Positions 4,865 to 7,766 of a stretch of 7,766 bases of DNA are shown piece after piece. The stretch's first letter is position 1. The number at the start of each line of letters is the position of its first letter. The notes under the pieces were generated by a model. That model worked only from the letters and a program-made list of their open reading frames with translations, was not told where the DNA came from and did no database searches. The position numbers and the translations under genes were made by a program. Source of the DNA: Campylobacteraceae bacterium (lineage in GTDB: Bacteria; Campylobacterota; Campylobacteria; Campylobacterales; Sulfurovaceae); the NCBI GenBank assembly GCA_027056615.1, contig JALUKJ010000346.1, positions 1 to 7,766 on the forward strand, given 5' to 3'.

Positions 4865-7132
4865 ATGAAAAATTACATAGCGTTCTTGAAAAAATTTAAA
4901 TGGCTTATCGTCTTCGCAGTACCATTAATTGTATTTGGTCTATCATTAAGTCTAAAAAATATTGAAATAGACGGAAGTTATCGTATTTGGTTTGGGAAAG
5001 ACTCTAAGACTTTAAAAGATTATGATAACTTTCGTAAGACCTTTGGAAATGATGATGGTGTTATTATTGCTTTTAAAGATGATAATGGAATTTTTACTCA
5101 AAAGGCACTCTCTACTATTAAAAGGATTACCTATGAGTTGTGGAAAACTAAGTATATTGCTAGGGTAGATTCGTTAACCAACTATCAATATGTTCACTCT
5201 AATCCTGATGATGAAGAGGATATTATTGTTGAGGATTTTATTAAAGATATAGATAAGGCAGATGACTCATATCTCTTTAATAGAAAAGCGATTGCTTTAG
5301 ATGACCCACTTTTGGTAAATTCACTTATCTCTTCTGATGGTACAACCACTATGATTTCAGCTCGTTTAACTCCTAAAGTAAATGACAAATCAGATAAAAG
5401 TTTAGAGATTATGGCACTGCTAGATAAAATTTTAGCACCTGAAGCAGAGCGTACAGGTTATAAGTTTTGGGTCAATGGTGGACCAGCTCTTAACAAAGCG
5501 TTTGTAGTGATTGGAACAGGAGATGCGATGACCTTTACACCATTGGTTTTAGTAGCTTCTATTATCTTATTGTTGTTGCTGTTTCGTCGTGTCTCTGGAG
5601 CGTTGATTCCTATTGGGGTGGTGGTCTTTACCTTTTTAACCGTTTTGGCTGTGCAGGTACTACTTGGCTATAAGCTCAATAACTTTACAGCAAATTTACC
5701 TGTCTTTGTGGTTGCTATTGGAATTGCCGATGCTGTGCATATCTATAGTGTTTGGTTACTCTATAGACAAGAGGGATTAGATAATGATGAGGCAGTCTTT
5801 AGAAGTATGCAGAAAAACATGTTGCCTATCTTCTTAACCTCACTTACTACAGCTATTGGTTTTGCAACGTTAACTATTTCAGAGGTTGTTCCTGTCTTTA
5901 CTTTAGGAATTGCAACGGCTTCAGGGGCTGTTTTGGCGTTTATTATCTCTATTGTTTGGATGCCATCTGTTCTGCTTTTACTTAAAAAACCTATTAAAGC
6001 AAAAGTCTTAGAGAAGGTAAAAGCTAAAAAGCCATTGGGTTATGGAGCGTTTATTCTTAGAAATAATAAGAAAATTATCTATATTACCTCTTTTATATTT
6101 CTTCTTTTAGGGTTAGGAATTACCCAAGTAAGAGTAGACTCAAATACCATTCGCTACTTTGACAAAGATGTTCCTATTCGTCAGAGTGCTGAGTTTATTA
6201 TGAACAATCTCACAGGACCTATGAGTTATGAGATTGTAGTCGATTCAGGGGTAAAAGATGGAATTAAAAGTCCAAAATTTATGAAAACTGTTGAACGTTT
6301 CTATAGAGAGTTTCAAACCGACTTTTCAGATGTGCGACACCTCTCTTCGCTTATGGATATAGTAAAACGTTTTAACAAAGTGGTAGATGGAAAAGATGAA
6401 ATTCCAAATAGTCAAAATTTGATTGCACAGTATCTTCTACTCTATTCACTCTCACTTCCACAAGGAATGGAGATAAATGATAAAATGGATATTAATGAGC
6501 AAAAGCTTCGTATCTCTGGGCAGATGAATATTGTTGATACCTCTAAAGATTTAGAGATGATTCATTACATTGAAGAGTGGTGGAAAAAGACAGAGTATAG
6601 TGCAACTGTTCAAGGACAGACTTATATGTTTGCACACATGCAAAAAGATGTGACAAATACACTTATCTACTCGCTCTCTTTGGCATTGGTTTTAGTAACG
6701 GTTGTAATGTTCTTAATCTTTAGACGGCTTAAGATGTTATGGGTCTTTATCTTGCCAAATATTCTACCTGTTATTTTGGTTGTAGGTCTTATGGGTTGGA
6801 TAGGTATTAGCATTGACATCGGAGTAGCCATTGCAGGAGCAATTATTATTGGGGTGGCAGTTGACGATACCATTCACTTTTTGGTCAAATATTTTGATGC
6901 ACGAAAGCGTGGACTTGGTATGGAAGAGACATTTGATGAGGTATTGCGTTATGCAGGGAAAGCGATTCTATTTACGACAATTATCTTAACGGTTTCATTT
7001 TCATTATTTGCCTTTTCTGACTTTTCGCCAAATCAAAACTTTGGGATTGTAACAGCGTTTGCATTGGCTATTGCATTGGTGGTTGATGTGCTTCTTTTAC
7101 CTGCTCTTTTGAGTTTGGTTGATGGGGAGTGA
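4865..7132 (+). CDS. RND superfamily (MMPL-type) inner-membrane transporter
   Basis: A 755-residue proton-driven exporter of the RND/MMPL family. The fold is a clear internal duplication. TM1 is at about 13-30, a periplasmic domain at 31-220 and TM2-6 at 222-373; then TM7 at 403-420, a second periplasmic domain at 421-625 and TM8-12 at 626-750. The two proton-relay helices carry GIADAVHIYS (Asp289) and GVAVDDTIHF (Asp667, Asp668). The segment FDKDVPIRQSAEFIMNNL after TM7 is typical of MMPL-like proteins. ATG 4865 follows AGGAGAG (4852-4858) at 6 nt. The length is below AcrB-type pumps (about 1,040), fitting the single-component MMPL/HpnN-like group often involved in lipids or hydrophobic metabolites. 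The LolA-like and barrel genes upstream would supply periplasmic and outer-membrane partners. The substrate cannot be read from sequence. Confidence 0.95.
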   Translation: MKNYIAFLKKFKWLIVFAVPLIVFGLSLSLKNIEIDGSYRIWFGKDSKTLKDYDNFRKTFGNDDGVIIAFKDDNGIFTQKALSTIKRITYELWKTKYIARVDSLTNYQYVHSNPDDEEDIIVEDFIKDIDKADDSYLFNRKAIALDDPLLVNSLISSDGTTTMISARLTPKVNDKSDKSLEIMALLDKILAPEAERTGYKFWVNGGPALNKAFVVIGTGDAMTFTPLVLVASIILLLLLFRRVSGALIPIGVVVFTFLTVLAVQVLLGYKLNNFTANLPVFVVAIGIADAVHIYSVWLLYRQEGLDNDEAVFRSMQKNMLPIFLTSLTTAIGFATLTISEVVPVFTLGIATASGAVLAFIISIVWMPSVLLLLKKPIKAKVLEKVKAKKPLGYGAFILRNNKKIIYITSFIFLLLGLGITQVRVDSNTIRYFDKDVPIRQSAEFIMNNLTGPMSYEIVVDSGVKDGIKSPKFMKTVERFYREFQTDFSDVRHLSSLMDIVKRFNKVVDGKDEIPNSQNLIAQYLLLYSLSLPQGMEINDKMDINEQKLRISGQMNIVDTSKDLEMIHYIEEWWKKTEYSATVQGQTYMFAHMQKDVTNTLIYSLSLALVLVTVVMFLIFRRLKMLWVFILPNILPVILVVGLMGWIGISIDIGVAIAGAIIIGVAVDDTIHFLVKYFDARKRGLGMEETFDEVLRYAGKAILFTTIILTVSFSLFAFSDFSPNQNFGIVTAFALAIALVVDVLLLPALLSLVDGE

Positions 7133-7166
7133 AATAGATTTTAATGATAATTAAATTAAAGTAGCC

Positions 7167-7172
7167 TATAAT
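7167..7172 (+). promoter_or_regulatory. -10 box upstream of the ATPase gene stub
   Basis: A perfect TATAAT 31 nt before the ATG at 7204, with AAAGG (7192-7196) as ribosome site. No -35 is evident in the AT-rich sequence upstream. The region is the former promoter of a gene that is now broken. No GC-rich terminator hairpin is visible between the RND stop codon (7132) and this box. Confidence 0.5.
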
Positions 7173-7203
7173 TATGAAACAAAACATAATGAAAGGTTAC
7201 ATA

Positions 7204-7290
7204 ATGTTCTATAATCGAAAAAGTGAGCTAAAAATATTAGAGCAAGAGTATCAAAAGCTAGGTTCTGCATTTACGGTAATTTGGTTCTAG
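7204..7290 (+). pseudogene. 5' stub of an archaeal-type AAA ATPase gene
   Basis: ATG 7204, with AAAGG at 7-nt spacing, opens a frame of 28 codons reading MFYNRKSELKILEQEY then QKLGSAFTVIWF and a TAG stop. This matches how archaeal-type AAA ATPases (ATPase_2 with DUF234, PF01637/PF03008) begin: M-F-x-N-R-x-x-E-L..L...Y, followed by a V-I-Y-G-R-R-R-V-G-K-T Walker A region. Here homology stops at FTVI, just before the expected Walker A glycines, and the following bases are the palindrome at 7289-7334. Intact family members run to several hundred residues. The promoter and ribosome site are preserved, so a 28-residue peptide might still be made, but I read it as a deletion remnant. A genuine small protein is the alternative. 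Confidence 0.6.
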
Positions 7291-7340
7291 GGGACAGGTG
7301 AACGTAATCGTACGATTACGTTCACCTGACACCTCTTTTT
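7289..7340. repeat. Long REP-type palindrome with T-tract, truncating the ATPase gene
   Basis: CAGGTGAACGTAATCGT (7295-7311) and ACGATTACGTTCACCTG (7312-7328) form a perfect 34-bp palindrome with no loop. With the flanks AGGGGA and ACACCT the arms reach 23 nt with two mismatches (7289-7334). TTTTT at 7336-7340 follows, so the transcript would carry a strong terminator-like hairpin. The outer sequence (TGTCAGGTGAACGT on the complement) resembles repeats I associate with REP-associated tyrosine transposases; that link is from memory. Confidence 0.85.
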
Positions 7341-7385
7341 GTGGTGGTTTCTAAAGAGGATTTTCTTGGAGATTTTAGAGCATAA
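7335..7385 (+). pseudogene. Possible 3' remnant of the same ATPase gene
   Basis: Directly after the palindrome a short frame reads LFVVVSKEDFLGDFRA and stops at TAA 7383-7385. The V-S-K-x-x-F pattern resembles the F-S-K-x-G-F found near the end of DUF234-type ATPases, so this may be what is left of the 3' end, in a different frame from the 5' stub. The match is only a few residues and may be chance. From 7386 to 7440 I see no coding or structural signal. Confidence 0.25.
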
Positions 7386-7450
7386 GCATATAGAGAAATA
7401 GTTTTCAAAAATTGTAAGAAGTGGAGATATAATTACTGGGGTGTAAAATT

Positions 7451-7563
7451 TAATGCCATTGAATTAAGTATAAAATAGTTCGGGTGTAAACACGCCGATT
7501 CCGAAAAATAAGCATTGAATATACGGAACTGACGGCTTCAGCCTCATTAATTCATTGGCATTG
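7451..7563. mobile_element. MITE-like element, copy 2 (113 bp, 10-bp target duplication)
   Basis: Ends TAATGCCATTGAATTAAG (7451-7468) and ATTAATTCATTGGCATTG (7546-7563) match those of copy 1, with the same internal T:T mismatch. It is flanked by GTGTAAAATT (7441-7450) and GTGTAAAGTT (7564-7573), a 10-bp direct repeat with one difference, the same length as for copy 1. The interior is unlike copy 1: it holds small imperfect hairpins (for example GGC-TTCA-GCC at 7534-7543) and no hairpin repeat unit. No protein is encoded. The motif GGTGTAAA recurs four times nearby, which weakens the duplication argument somewhat. Confidence 0.7.
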
Positions 7564-7756
7564 GTGTAAAGTTGGGGTGTAAAGTTTTTTGACTTTTTTA
7601 TGGATTTGGAGTAGTTTAACGTAAAAAGTTTAAAAATGTTAATAATATTTCGGATTGTAATGTTTTCCATTATAAATGAAAAATAACATAAGTAAAAAAT
7701 TATCTAAATTTATACTTAATGTGTTATGATTGATGACTTAAAAAAAGGGAAAACAA
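7564..7756 (+). promoter_or_regulatory. Intergenic region with promoter for the gene starting at 7757
   Basis: A non-coding AT-rich stretch. TATGAT (7725-7730) preceded by TG at 7722-7723 gives an extended -10 promoter, 26 nt before the ATG. An imperfect inverted repeat, TTTTCCATT then ATA then AATGAAAA, at about 7663-7680 could be an operator or weak hairpin. There is no -35 consensus. Nothing else stands out between the MITE-like element and this promoter. Confidence 0.45.
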
Positions 7757-7766
7757 ATGGGACAAT
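7757..7766 (+). CDS. Start of an unidentified gene (runs off the right edge)
   Basis: ATG 7757 is preceded by AAAGGGA (7744-7750) at 6-nt spacing and by an extended -10 box. Only MGQ is visible, so no function can be proposed. The ribosome site and promoter make a real gene start likely. Confidence 0.55.

Noticed and set aside
5194..5388. Minus-strand open frame inside the RND gene
   Set aside because: Low-complexity Ser/Ile-rich translation antisense to a conserved periplasmic domain; a shadow.
6667..6873. Minus-strand open frame inside the RND gene
   Set aside because: Antisense of transmembrane helices, giving a hydrophobic low-complexity translation; a shadow.
7140..7160. Fur-box-like sequence (AATGATAATTAAATTA) after the RND gene
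   Set aside because: Only half of the site resembles the Fur consensus, and such AT-rich matches are common at this base composition.
7464..7670. Minus-strand open frame of 68 codons over the second MITE
   Set aside because: It runs across the MITE-like element and its flank, with no domain or convincing ribosome site.

Overview
The window looks like chromosomal DNA of an AT-rich Campylobacterota (Epsilonproteobacteria), most likely a free-living Sulfurimonas/Sulfurovum-type organism. The main reason is the divergent arrangement of a GAPDH gene facing away from nadD and rsfS, which from memory matches Campylobacter jejuni (gapA / nadD / ybeB). The low GC content, AAGG/AGGAG ribosome sites and abundant short palindromic repeats fit that placement. 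I ran no database search, so family names rest on motifs I can read.

Left part (1-1574): the 5' two thirds of a GAPDH gene on the minus strand, a perfect 14-bp-stem palindrome in the divergent intergenic space, then the overlapping pair nadD-rsfS on the plus strand, closed by an intrinsic terminator that uses the rsfS stop codon as part of its stem.

Middle part (about 1600-7132): five plus-strand genes that look like one functional unit. A six-TM membrane protein overlaps a small winged-helix regulator. They are followed by a periplasmic LolA-like protein, an outer-membrane beta-barrel and a 755-residue RND/MMPL inner-membrane transporter. A palindromic operator candidate overlaps the predicted -10 box of the first gene. 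The inferred job is regulated movement of a hydrophobic or lipid-like molecule from the inner membrane through the periplasm to the outer membrane.

Repeats punctuate this cluster. Six copies of a 22-23 nt hairpin unit lie at gene boundaries, and one of them encodes part of the barrel protein's signal peptide. Between the barrel and RND genes is a nested structure: hairpin units sit inside a MITE-like element, which itself sits inside the loop of an older hairpin with a 10-bp target duplication.

Right part (7133-7766): no intact gene. There is a 28-codon stub of an AAA-type ATPase gene cut off by a 34-bp perfect palindrome, a second copy of the MITE-like element with its own 10-bp flanking duplication, and a promoter/RBS leading into a gene of which only three codons are visible.
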